A stretch of DNA of 64,000 bases from NCBI RefSeq assembly GCF_001522545.3, contig NC_031771.1, positions 2,472,283-2,536,282 on the forward strand, given 5' to 3'. Origin of the DNA: Parus major (lineage: Eukaryota > Chordata > Aves > Passeriformes > Paridae). Under the pieces are notes generated by a model that had not been told where the DNA came from, searched no databases, and worked only from the letters and a program-made list of their open reading frames with translations. The translations under genes were made by a program, and so were the position numbers. Position 1 is the first letter of the stretch. The number at the start of each line of letters is the position of its first letter. Positions 36,966-47,247 of the stretch are shown one piece after another.

Positions 36966-37215
36966 NNNNNNNNNNNNNNNNNNNNNNNNNNNNNNNNNNN
37001 NNNNNNNNNNNNNNNNNNNNNNNNNNNNNNNNNNNNNNNNNNNNNNNNNNNNNNNNNNNNNNNNNNNNNNNNNNNNNNNNNNNNNNNNNNNNNNNNNNNN
37101 NNNNNNNNNNNNNNNNNNNNNNNNNNNNNNNNNNNNNNNNNNNNNNNNNNNNNNNNNNNNNNNNNNNNNNNNNNNNNNNNNNNNNNNNNNNNNNNNNNNN
37201 NNNNNNNNNNNNNNN
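36966..37215. other. Assembly gap (250 N)
   Basis: A run of exactly 250 undetermined bases within the GC-rich CCNI promoter. Open frames drawn across it are meaningless. Confidence 0.99.
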
Positions 37216-37599
37216 GGGGGAAGAAAGAAGCGCCGGCGAGGCGGCGCGAGCGCCCCTCAGCGCGGAACCGCCTCGCCTCAGCGCCGCCGGCCGGGGACAA
37301 AGCCCCGCGTCAGCCGTGCGGAAGGCCGCTGGCGGCTGGAGGCGGCTCTCCCTTCCCCGTTCTCCCCTCCCGGTTCTCCCCCCGGGCCGGTGGCTGTGAG
37401 GGGGAGCGGCAGGGCGGAGGGGGTGGGGGGAGAACGGGGACTCTTTTCTCTGGCGGAAGCATCGCGCGGAAGTGTCGAGTCACGCAGCTGAATCTGCGGC
37501 GCGTGCGCGGCTCCGTGAGGGCGCGAGGCGGGGGGGCTCCGGGCAGGGCCGGTGTTTAGAGCGGCGAACACTCGTGAAGCCAGGGGAAAAGGTGTTTAA

Positions 37600-37633
37600 T
37601 TGTAAATTAACTGTAAATTAATTGTAAATAAGG
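37600..37633. repeat. Three tandem 11-mers TGTAAATTAAY
   Basis: Copies at 37601-37611, 37612-37622 and 37623-37633 (the last is diverged, TGTAAATAAGG) repeat with an exact 11-base period. They sit at the AT-rich edge of the CCNI CpG island. Confidence 0.7.
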
Positions 37634-40600
37634 CCCGAGTTGCGCCGATCCTCGGTAAGGCGTCGCGGTCTCGCCTATTCCTTGCGCATCCCGTGTCTCC
37701 CAGTCTGCGTGTGCTGGAGCAGAGCGCCCTGTGTTATCCCTGGTGATCCCCTTATTTACTGCCCTGCAGAATGTAAACAGGGATTTGCCCTGGACTTTAT
37801 TTACTTCCTTAGGCCTTTACCCGGCACAAAGGCCTGTAGCACTGTCCTTTTCTTTGTTTCCAGGCTGTGCCTGGCATTCCCAGTGACAGCACAAGATGCC
37901 TGAAGTGCTATGGAAGCTGAGCTGTTGTCTCACAGCTCCGTTTATTCCGTGAGAAAGCTTGTGTTTAAATTCTTTTGTGACCTAAGCCTTTTTTTTTTTT
38001 TTTTTTTTCTTCATGGATTTGGGGCTGTGTTACAATACTGTGCAGCAAAGACGAGGAAAAGAATAAATAGTTGGCATGCAAATCCTGGCACGGTGATGAG
38101 TGTCAGAATCTTGCCACACCACCAGAGGTTGAAATGAGGAGATGAAAGCAAGAAGTTCAGAGCAAAGGCAAATTGTTTTCTTTAAACTCCTTCCAGTATC
38201 TGTAGTTATTGGCTGTTCAGACAGCACACAAAGGAGGTTTTCCTCCGGAGATAATACGCACAGTGACATAAATCATCGAGAGAGAACATAGATTTATTTT
38301 TTTTTTCCTGTTCATTTTCCAGCAAATTAACTCTGAATCAGTTTGCTAAAAGTTCATCAATCTCAAGCTTTTTTTAACCCTTTCCCTAGTCTCATTGCCT
38401 ATGAGTCAGTGTTTAAGAAGTCTCTAAAGCTGTGGCAGTTTTCCAAAATCCCAGTGGTGGTTTGTGGCAGTGACCGCAACCTAGGGATTTAATGGGAAGG
38501 AGAGGGAAGCAGCCAGCATGAACTCCATGTGTTTGGGCCTGTTTTGCAGGGAGAGATGGAAAGAGGCAACAGGGCTTAGTGCTGACAAGAAAGGAAAGGG
38601 TTTGATGGGATTTTAGAAGAAATCATTCCCTGTGAGGGTGGGCAGGCCCTGGCACAGGGTGCCCGGAGAAGCTGTGGCTGCCCCTGGATCCCTGGAAGTG
38701 TCCAAGGCCAGGCTGGACAGGGCCTGGAGCAGCCTGGGATAGTGGAAGGTGTCCCTGAATGTGGCTGGGGGTTGAACTGGAATGATCTTCAAGGTCCCTG
38801 CCAACCCAAAGGATTCTATGACTTGGTGTGTCCTTACAGCAGCCATTTCTATCGGCGTTGTTTAAAAACCCTTCAGAGGAACAACCAGATGGTCTGGTGC
38901 TTTTGGCTCTATGGTGCTCTGGAGACCTGGGTGCTGCTCCCTGCGTGTCTTTTGAGCAGTCAGTTAAAGCCAGGGATTCAAAGGTTAATGGGAATTGTCA
39001 TAGCCACCCAACTCAGGCGCACTCAAAGGTCAGCGCGGGCAGGCAGAGCTCGTGGAGTTCAAATCCGCGTGCACACTGGCAGCCTCAGAGCAAGGGTAGC
39101 TTCACCTTCGTGTCAGGCAGGTTGTGAGGCGACATTAAAATGGTTTGTAAAGCATTTGAATATCCCAAGGGGCTGGAAACATGCGAGCTGATAAAAATAG
39201 CTGCTGTTTTGGGTTCAGCTGGTCAAGCTCCCCCTGTGACAGAGCAAGTCCAGTTATCCCTATAGTTATCACTGTGTTTGTGCTTTGACTCCTGCCTTTA
39301 CATAACTTATCTAACTTGTTGCTAACCTGTGATCCTTCAAGTAGCAAGCCAGCTTTGATCAGCCTAGAGGAGATGGTGTTGGTTTAAAAACCGTATCTTA
39401 AAAAAAAATAGAAACAAGGGAAACAGACTCTGAGGATTTCTTGGTTTCCCAGAAGCTGAGAAGAAAGTTAAACTCCGTTTTCTTTGTGAGAGGGGTGGTT
39501 TGCAAATGTGGGATGTTGGGGAAAGCAGCAGAAGGAAACAAGGAGAACCCTAAAAACATGGTTTATGGTGAAATTACCTAACAAGGCTCTGCTCAGCTTC
39601 CAGGGAGTAAGTGCTTGTCAAGGAAAAATTACCAACACAAAGGAGTTCTCCCAGAGGAATGAAATGGGTTTGAACACTGAACTGTCTCATCTCTGTGAAA
39701 ACTCAACTATACAAAATCACAAGTAGCTTTAGAAAAACCTTACCCTTTTTTTTGTGCATTGAATCAATCGATGGGATGCTGATTTTCCCAGTAAGGAATG
39801 TGGAAATCAGTATATACAAATTATTAGGCTGTTCCACCTTATGAGTACATCAGCTCTGCTTGTTCCTACAGGCAATAATTAGCTGCCCTTTGAAAAAAAA
39901 ATAAAAAAAAAAAATAACCCAGTATTCGTGAAGAATGTGGCAAAGGAAAAAAGGAAACTAGATGCAGTCTCCTTCATTTCTTTGAGCTTAAGCATAGCTT
40001 TCCAGTGCAGCTGTTAAAGAAGGCTGCTGACTTTAGAAACCATCCTCAGTGGAATGACAGGAGTGTCAGCTCGAGTGGAACATCTCCACGGCCTCACAGG
40101 ACTTTGTGTAGCTGTTCCCATCCTGCTCTTCCTAACAGCAGGAATTTAAATTATTTACTAGGAAAACAAACCCTTCTCTTTGAGCTGCACAAGATTCTCG
40201 TCCTATCTGTTCCCAGCATGGAGCTTCTCAAAACACCAAGACACAGTTCTGCTTTCATCCAGAACAGTGAAATACGTGCTCACATTTAGCAAATGAAGCA
40301 CCTCTTTCACCTCACTCAGTGATTAATTCTGAGAGGGAAACTGCAGACACTAAATTAACCTTTTTACCTGATTTAGTTTTACTAAATAAACAGCCCCATA
40401 ATGTAATTTTCTCAACCAGAGCTGCTATTTTCTGCCGTGTGCTTTGCTATTTGGAATGTGCTCTGCTCTGGCTCTATTTCATTTAACTTGGTGACAGTAA
40501 TATCTTCAGACTGTCCCCTTCCCCCTGGGGATACCACCAGGAAATCCATCCTTCTTCCTAGAAAATAGATTTTTAGTTGGAAAAGCGTGTCACAACATGC

Positions 40601-43600
40601 AAGAACACCAACAGGGGTGTGAATGTGCCTCCTCCTCAGCAGCTTTCCCACTTTTACCTTTTTAGTGTTGACAGAGTGGTGTCATGGAATACAGGTGTTC
40701 TTCCATCTCTCCCTTTCCAAAACATAACAAATTCCTTTATTTTCTCCATTTTTAAAAGGCAGTTGAAAGGCTGTGGCTTTGCTTTACTGTAGACATCAAT
40801 ACTGGACATTTTGTGTGCTGGGGCATTGATATCAGCACTGTGGGAGTTGATAACCCTGCAAAAAAACCCCCAAAAAACTCAGTGTTGCTGTGATGTTTGT
40901 AGGTGTGCCTTTTCCAATGGATAATTTGCCCTTTTCTTTGTGGATCAGGCTAAGGTTTCCTGCCAGTGCATCTGAGAAAGTCTATCTGAATTATTTCCTC
41001 TGGCAAGCAGCAAGAGTGTGTGAGTGAAACGTGCCTGGATGCTGTATCTTAAGACAGAACTATGCTGGAAATGTTCCTGCAGCTGTTCCTTGGGAAACAT
41101 CTGTGGTGCTGGGCGTGGAAATTGGTGCATCTCCATTCACCCTTCACGGAGCAATTTGTCTTGTGAAACAGAGGTATGAATTATTGGGGAATAAGAGCAG
41201 GCCATTATGTGCCAGTGGATGTGAAATGACTAAAGGTTGTCATTTGGACAGCAAGGGGGGATATGGGATATTCCTTACTGGCATGGGGATAAGGACAGCA
41301 GACTCCACAAGACTTCTAGAGTTCCAGCTGCCAGTTATTTCAGTGGGAATAATCAATCCACTGGGCTAAAATTGTTCTCATTTACAGTTGGGAAAAACCT
41401 TCTATCTGTGATAGTCTGAATTGTGTGATAAAGAGAAGAATACGCTGGCTGATGTCGTCTCTAAATTAGTGATTATACCTATGGAAAGTATAGAAGACGC
41501 TGTCCCAAGATTTCAGTTTTAGCAAAAGAAGAATAGAAGAATTTGAGAGAGCCTGAGAAAGGAGCACTTTGTTATATAGTTAAGAGACTTCTCATCTTTT
41601 ATGGGAAAACAGAGTGTTAAATGGGAAAATAAGTGGAAAATCATAAACAAGAAATTACAGTATCCAGTCCTTGTAGCTAAATGCTTCCTAGCAAATGATT
41701 TTACTCAGCAGTTGCCTAGTTCTACAGGCAGGAAGGTGACTGCCTTTCTTTTTTTTCTTTTTCTTGGTTTAACTTTTAATGACTAATTTAAATTCCATTT
41801 ATGCAGAATCCCTGTGATTTTGAAAACGCCTCCTGAAATTATGCACAACCACCTTTCTAAAAAAAAAAAACCCAAAAAAACCAACAAATCTTTCCAAAGC
41901 CTTAAGTTCAACACTGCCTAGAATTATCCTGTCAATTAAATAAAAGAACCCACTTAAAGTAAGTGACAAAAAATATATAGTGAATTAAATGCACCTTCCA
42001 GTAACAAATGGTTATTAAAGGAGGCCTCTGAGCAAACTGCTGGTTCTGTGGTCATGCTTCGACAAGCACGAGGCTATTGAAACACACAGCTGCCTTTCAG
42101 ACAATTTAACATGCACTGAAGGCAAATTATTGCCATTTGATGTCTTTCTCTTGGCTCCTGGAAGGTTCCCTGTGCCGCAGTGGGAACGGAGCTGGGGCTG
42201 CTGTTGGAGGACTGCCTGCACAAGGTGGGTAAGTGCATCTGGAGTGATGATGGGCTAAAAGAGGCAGGGAGTTGTATTTTATTAGGCCTGAAGATGCAGG
42301 GTGGATTTTTGACAGCAGCTGGAGTGGGAACCGCTGAGGACTAAGACAAAGGGTACCTGTATTCACCCCCCACAGAAATCATGAATAGTTGTAGTCACCC
42401 GGCAAGATGTGAAATGTCTCTCAGATCTGGGGTCTTTCCTGCTTCCTTCCTTTCCCTCAGTGACCAGAGAGTGGAGTTTGAACGAGGTGGGGCAGCTAAA
42501 AGCCACCAGCAACAAAACTGCAGATATTCTTGCTGTGGCCCTGGTGAAGTCACCGGGAGTGCCTTCCTCAGTGCTGTCTTTAAGCGAGGGTTTGCGCTGG
42601 GGGCAAGGCTCCTCCTTCCTCTTCTGCTGCCAGATCCATTTCCAAACCCTCCAAAATGAGATTTGATCAGACTAAAAAAAAATAGGTTGCACTGGACTCT
42701 TGCTGTTTGCTCCTGAGTGCTCTCTAGATCTTTCCAGCTCTGTGTGTGGAAAGAGGCCTCCATGACAACACAGGCAGAACATCGGGTTCAGCACGGAGCC
42801 AGCTCATTCTGCAGCCTTTTCCTTCTACTCTGTCAGTATCAGGGATCATGGAATTCCGTGGTTCCCAACGTGGTACACATGGGCTCGCTCAGAGACATGA
42901 AATAATAGGCAGGGGCCTGTCCCTGGTGTTATTTCTGGAACAGAATCCTTTTGTGTCAGTGAAAATTCTCAATGAAGACTTGGAATTTCCTTCAAGAATT
43001 GGGGTTTTAGCACTGCATACCATTTAATTTTTAGCTGTGCTTCACAAGTTTTATGCCAGAGACTGGGAATAAGAACATTGTCTAAGCAAGAAACTGTTTC
43101 CCAGTAGATTTTTGGACTTCCCTTTTTTAGTAAACTCATCTTGGGAGTTTTGTCTCAGGATTGTGGTGCAGCTCTGCTGGAACAGGGGTTCTTGTAAGGC
43201 AGCTTTTATTTTCAGTAAGCAAAGTATGTGCTATCAGTACATGGCAGATTTATTTAAATTAAAACAGAGATTCTGTCCTAAACTTACTAAGTTTCTGTTG
43301 ATCTGTGTTTGGGTCATGTCAGCTCAAAATACTTTCTGCTCTGAGTTTCCCAAGCAAAAGCTCTGAGTTTCTCTTTTCTGCCTCCTGCCGTGGTGATTCC
43401 AGCAGCTGTTTGGAACTCGGGGTGTGGTCTCTGGGAGATGCACGGTCACTGCTGCTCTCCGGGTTTGTCCAGTGAATCTCTTTCCTCATACCAACCTCCA
43501 TTTACACTTATCTTATCGGCATGCGCTGCTCTCCTTTGGTCTCACAGGCAGCAGGTGATAATTCTGAATAAATTCATTTGTCTGTGAATGCTGAACTCCA

Positions 43601-46140
43601 TTTCCAGGGGCACCAGGTGAGAGGTGTGGAATTACACTTCTCTGGGTAGACAGGAGCTGGACCAGTGGGAACATTGCTCCCATGGCTACTAGAGGATCAA
43701 ATGCCACTTCACTTCCGTGGCTGCTGTCTGGGGAGCAAGGTTTAAACTCTGACAGGTTTATGAATCATTTCATCTCCTGGACTCGTTCCCTCCCGAAGGG
43801 CCTGGTGAGGGGAAGCCCAAGGAAAGCTTTTGACAGCTTTTATCCTCAAGGCATGGTCTTGAAGCAACAGAATATGTAAATTGTTTCTCAGTGTGTGTAC
43901 ACATGGAGCCTTGATATTTGGAGCCTTGGTTTGTGTTTTCTAGTATGTGTATTTTGTATAAAAATACCCCTCTGTGACTTCTGCCTTCCAGGTGTCAGCG
44001 CTGCTGCTGTCCTCCATATCTGAATAATAGGCCAGCAGCGGGGCACTCGGATTAATTAGCAGCTGTAAAACGTGTGGAGCTCTTTGGCTAAGTGGTTCAA
44101 GGGAGCTGTTGTTCCAAGTGACCCCTGTTTTTCTTCTGTGGGTGTCCAGAGTGGGCAGACAATGCTTGTGTCTGGAGCGTTAATTACTCTGTGTCCCTTA
44201 ATCACCATGGTTTGTAATCCTATTTCCGTGGGGAAATCCACATGCCACAGGGCCCAATCAACACCTCTGTGTCATCCCCTGTCAGTTCAGTACACAGCTC
44301 TTAGCCATCCAGAGCCATTCCCGAGCCTTTGGGCATGCCTGGACAAGTTTTGTCAGGCCATATTGGAAGATGGTTTAGCAAGACTGGTTCAAATAATCCC
44401 CCTTTAATAGGATGTGCATCTTTGGGTCCCCCCCGAAGAATGTCAGGAAGGAATTGCTGCTCTGTAAAACACAGCAGTTACAGAGGAGGTGAATTGTGTT
44501 TCCTCAGAATGCTGGAAACGCTTCTCATTCTCCCCCTGCATTCACACTTCCCCGAATCCCAAATAAGTGCCACATTGAAAGAAAATTATTCCTTGCATAA
44601 GGGAAAAAAAATAGAGAACAACAGCAGATTTTGTCCACTGACCTCACCGTGACTCCTCCTTTGCCCACAACGCTCCATTGTTCTGCCAGGTCCAGACAGC
44701 CCAGGGAGCAGACTCATTTTCCCTGTTTTTAATCCCAAAGCTGCAGTCCATCACTTTTATTAAGGATCCTTGGTGGTTGGTTGTTTTGCTTTTTTTCTTG
44801 ATCCTACTGAGCAGTTTTCAACAAGTGAGTTAATACTGAGGAACAAAGATGGGGCAGGGATCCCTCTCTCCTAACCTGGGAAAGGAGCCACTCTGATAAG
44901 AGATTCCTCCCCTCAGGCCACACGAGATATGAAGGATAATTTTTTGGAGTGTTCCATTAGGTTTAAATAAGTAAAGGGAAAAGCATGTATGTGTTCAAGC
45001 AGGTATCTGGATTGATGCTTTTGGAGCTGTCATGCTCTGTGCCTACAAAATGAACCTTTTTTGTTCTTTTAGGTAAACTGGAACATGTGTTCCACTCTGT
45101 GCTTTCCTGCAGCACCTGGAGGAGGAACAACATCCACACTCCAGATCTGTGATGGCAAGACACGCTTTGGAATGTGGGGAAGGAAAGAAGGGAGCAACCA
45201 CTGAGAGGATTTGAATACCAGAGGCAGGAGCTGAAAGACTCATCCCGTAAACATTACCTGAATGATGTCACTGCATGGAGCTGGTTGGAAGTCGGTTCCA
45301 TTAACAGCAGTTGTGCAAACTGGAACAGATCCATGTCTAAAACAGCTTTTATCCTCCCCAGAAATCAGTCAGCACGCCAGCTCGTTCACTGTGGGATGGG
45401 AGGGATGCTCAGGTGTATCTGCTGCGAGCTCCGGCCCACGTCAGGAATACCCTGGGGAAAAGTCATGCGTGTTTATGGCCATCTCCAAGTCCTTGGCATC
45501 AAAATAAACTTGAGGAAAGTGTTGGCCGTCATCACCGGCATTGCAGACAGGGACTGTGCCTCGAAATAGAGCTTGGCAGAGCTCAGCACTGATGATGGCT
45601 CGGTGGAGAAGGCGGATTTGCTTTTCCAGCCTGTGACATTTGATAAACATTTTCTGTTTATTGGAGCTGCGGAACCTCAACAGATCAAACCAGGCACTAA
45701 TCTCACAAGTCCCCTCCCAAGATTTTTGTCTCCAGTGTGTACACACATCCGACCGCTGCAGTTTGCATTTGTCCTGGGACATTTATCCCTTCGTGTTTGT
45801 CCACGAGCACATTGGAACAGCCCCACAAATCCTCCAAGCAATGATGTATTTTGTTTTATCTGGTCCTGAGGCCTCCATTAAGCTGAGAAGCCTTCTAATG
45901 CAGCCTTTGACTTAGGGGGTTGATCCACCACCTCCTTTCCTGACCCAGTGGGCCTTGCATTCGTTCTATGGGCAGGGAAGCTTGGAAGTGCACATCCCAA
46001 AACCACTGCCAACACCGGGCTTCCAGAATCTCTTGGTCTGAAGGAGGACACGGAGGGGTTTTAAATCCAGACGGGTGTTTGGAACCCTCAAGGAATAGCA
46101 TCAGGAGGGTCCCACAGAGAGTTTGACCCCGGGGGGGGCT
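37634..46140. other. Intergenic region between CCNI and CCNG2
   Basis: This is DNA between two divergently transcribed cyclin genes. It is mostly AT-rich, with a poly(T) tract at 37989-38008, an A-rich tract at 39891-39917 and one CR1 copy at 38600-38823. No coding exon was recognised, and open frames are under 150 codons without a known domain. Confidence 0.65.
38600..38823 (+). mobile_element. CR1 LINE 3' end
   Basis: A well-preserved CR1 tail: AGAAATCATTCCCTGTGAGG, GATCCCTGGAAGTGTCCAAG, AGTGGAAGGTGTCCCTGAAT, AATGATCTTCAAGGTCCCTG and CCAACCCAAAGGATTCTATG in the correct order. It ends at the usual ATTCTATGA terminus and is 5'-truncated. It lies between CCNI and CCNG2. Confidence 0.92.
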
Positions 46141-46192
46141 GTGCATCCTCAGGCTGCTCCAGTCAGGTCCGCGTTCATCTTTACCCTATATC

Positions 46193-46305
46193 GGGACATG
46201 GGAGCGCTGAGGGACAGGCGGTTTGAGGACACGGGAAGGGTGTGGGGACATGGGAGCACCGAGCGACAGGAGCTGTGGGGACACAGGAGCGCTGTGGGAC
46301 TGAGG
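46193..46305. repeat. Degenerate minisatellite-like repeat
   Basis: GGGACATGGGAGC recurs at 46193 and 46245, with a variant GGGACACAGGAGC at 46278. Each is followed by a related GCTGAGGGACAGG-like segment. Spacing is irregular (52 and 33 bases). It lies just upstream of the CCNG2 promoter. Confidence 0.45.
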
Positions 46306-46420
46306 GTGTCCGCCACCTCCGTCACCCCTCTCCGCCATCGCCTCAGGGCGCGCGCGCACGGGCCCGTCACGGTTGCCAGGGCCCGGAGCAGTGGGCGGGG
46401 CGGAGGCAGAACTCGTCTGG

Positions 46421-46541
46421 CCAATCAGAGCAGACCCGGCCGCCGTCGGCGGCCAATCACCGCCGGTAAACAACACGCCCTCTGGCTGGGCGGGGCGAGC
46501 GGCGCCGCCGGCCAATCAGCGGCTGGGAAGCGCGGGCCAAT
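46421..46541 (+). promoter_or_regulatory. CCNG2: Cluster of four CCAAT boxes (NF-Y)
   Basis: CCAAT occurs in the same orientation at 46421, 46453, 46512 and 46537. The first and third read CCAATCAG, a near-ideal NF-Y site; the others are CCAATCAC and CCAATCCG. Spacings are 32, 59 and 25 bases. Multiple NF-Y sites about 30 bases apart are typical of cell-cycle gene promoters. Confidence 0.8.
46466..46473 (+). promoter_or_regulatory. CCNG2: FOXO binding octamer GTAAACAA
   Basis: This is a perfect forkhead (FOXO) consensus octamer set in GC-rich DNA between the second and third CCAAT boxes, about 160 bases before the expected start. CCNG2 is an established FOXO target, repressed by growth-factor/AKT signalling and induced on arrest. 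The site fits that control; binding itself is inferred. Confidence 0.7.
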
Positions 46542-46569
46542 CCGAGCGCGGGAGGGTTTGGGCGGTCTT

Positions 46570-46575
46570 TTCAAA
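46570..46575 (-). promoter_or_regulatory. CCNG2: CHR-like element (TTTGAA on the - strand)
   Basis: TTCAAA on the + strand is TTTGAA on the other, the core of the cell-cycle genes homology region. It lies 29 bases after the last CCAAT box, an arrangement seen in DREAM/MuvB-controlled promoters. A six-base match is weak on its own. Confidence 0.4.
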
Positions 46576-46599
46576 ACGGATGAGGCGCCGCTGGCGTCC

Positions 46600-46607
46600 C
46601 TTTAAAG
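46600..46607 (+). promoter_or_regulatory. CCNG2: TATA-like element
   Basis: CTTTAAAGG is a small AT island in GC-rich DNA, 59 bases after the last CCAAT box. It would place a start near 46630. Confidence 0.4.
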
Positions 46608-46854
46608 GCGTGATGCGTCCTTCGCCGTGTCCCTCCGCGCGGCCTCGCCGCCCCGCCGCAGCGGCGCGGTGCGGCTCCGCTCCCCGCTGAGCTGGAGCTC
46701 TGCGAGCCGGCCACGCCCCGTCCGGACCTCGGGGACCAGTCGGAGTACCGTCGGATCGCGCGGGTGAGGGGCGGACTATTTGACTTCCGTGCACCGCCTC
46801 ACCGACGAGGATCACTCCGCGCGGGACAACAGAAGCCGTGGGCGGGGACGCGGC

Positions 46855-46867
46855 GCCGCCATCTTGG
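46855..46867 (+). promoter_or_regulatory. CCNG2: YY1-type motif GCCGCCATCTTGG
   Basis: This is a full match to the extended YY1 motif often found just downstream of vertebrate start sites. It lies either in the 5'UTR or in a first intron of CCNG2, depending on 5' splicing. Confidence 0.6.
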
Positions 46868-47136
46868 AGCGGGGCCGAGGCCGGGGCGGAGGGGGAGCGG
46901 CTGGGGATGGTGCTGTGACGGTGCCGTGACTCCGCGCGGGGGTCCAGGCCGCCCTGCCTGGATGCGGGGTCAGCGGCCGAACCCACCCCTGTCCGCGCGG
47001 TGACGGGAGCCGGGCTCGCCTCCCCCTCCCCGAGCGGTGAGGGCCGCGGGGGGGGCCCGGTGTCCCCTCGCCCCCGGCCTGCCGGGCCCCTTTTGTTTCC
47101 CTGCTGCGGAGGGGAAGGAGGCAAAGGAAAGGGAAG

Positions 47137-47247
47137 ATGAGCAGCGAAGCGCTGTGGCTTTTCAAGCAGCTGAACCTCCATCTGGAGCTGGAGGGGCGGT
47201 TCCAGCCCCGCGAGAAGGGACTCAGCCTCATCGAGGGCGCCGCCGAG
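47137..47247 (+). CDS. CCNG2: CCNG2 coding exon 1
   Basis: This exon encodes residues 1-37, starting MSSEALWLFKQLN and continuing through the family motif RFQPREKGLSLIE. The ATG at 47137 has A at -3, and no better in-frame start lies before it. The donor used is GCCGAG|GTGGGT, because this keeps frame with the next exon; a second GT at 47252 would break it. The first residues differ from the mammalian MKDLGAEHL-type start and are about six residues shorter. Confidence 0.88.

Larger units (their letters stand above)
36780..37560 (-). promoter_or_regulatory. CCNI: CCNI CpG-island promoter (with assembly gap)
   Basis: This is a GC-rich stretch with dense CpG, interrupted by the N run at 36966-37215. 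It is the natural promoter for CCNI, whose first coding exon has a 5'UTR acceptor 11 kb downstream. Near its upstream edge are an ETS-like site GCGGAAGTG (37466-37474) and an NRF1-like GCGCGTGCGCG (37499-37509). The start site cannot be placed because part of the sequence is missing. Confidence 0.7.

Noticed and set aside
36641..37559. Open frames of 190-259 codons across the N run
   Set aside because: They exist only because undetermined bases contain no stops.
39057..39066. GTTCAAATCC, resembling a tRNA B box
   Set aside because: No matching A box or cloverleaf stems could be placed at the right distance upstream.
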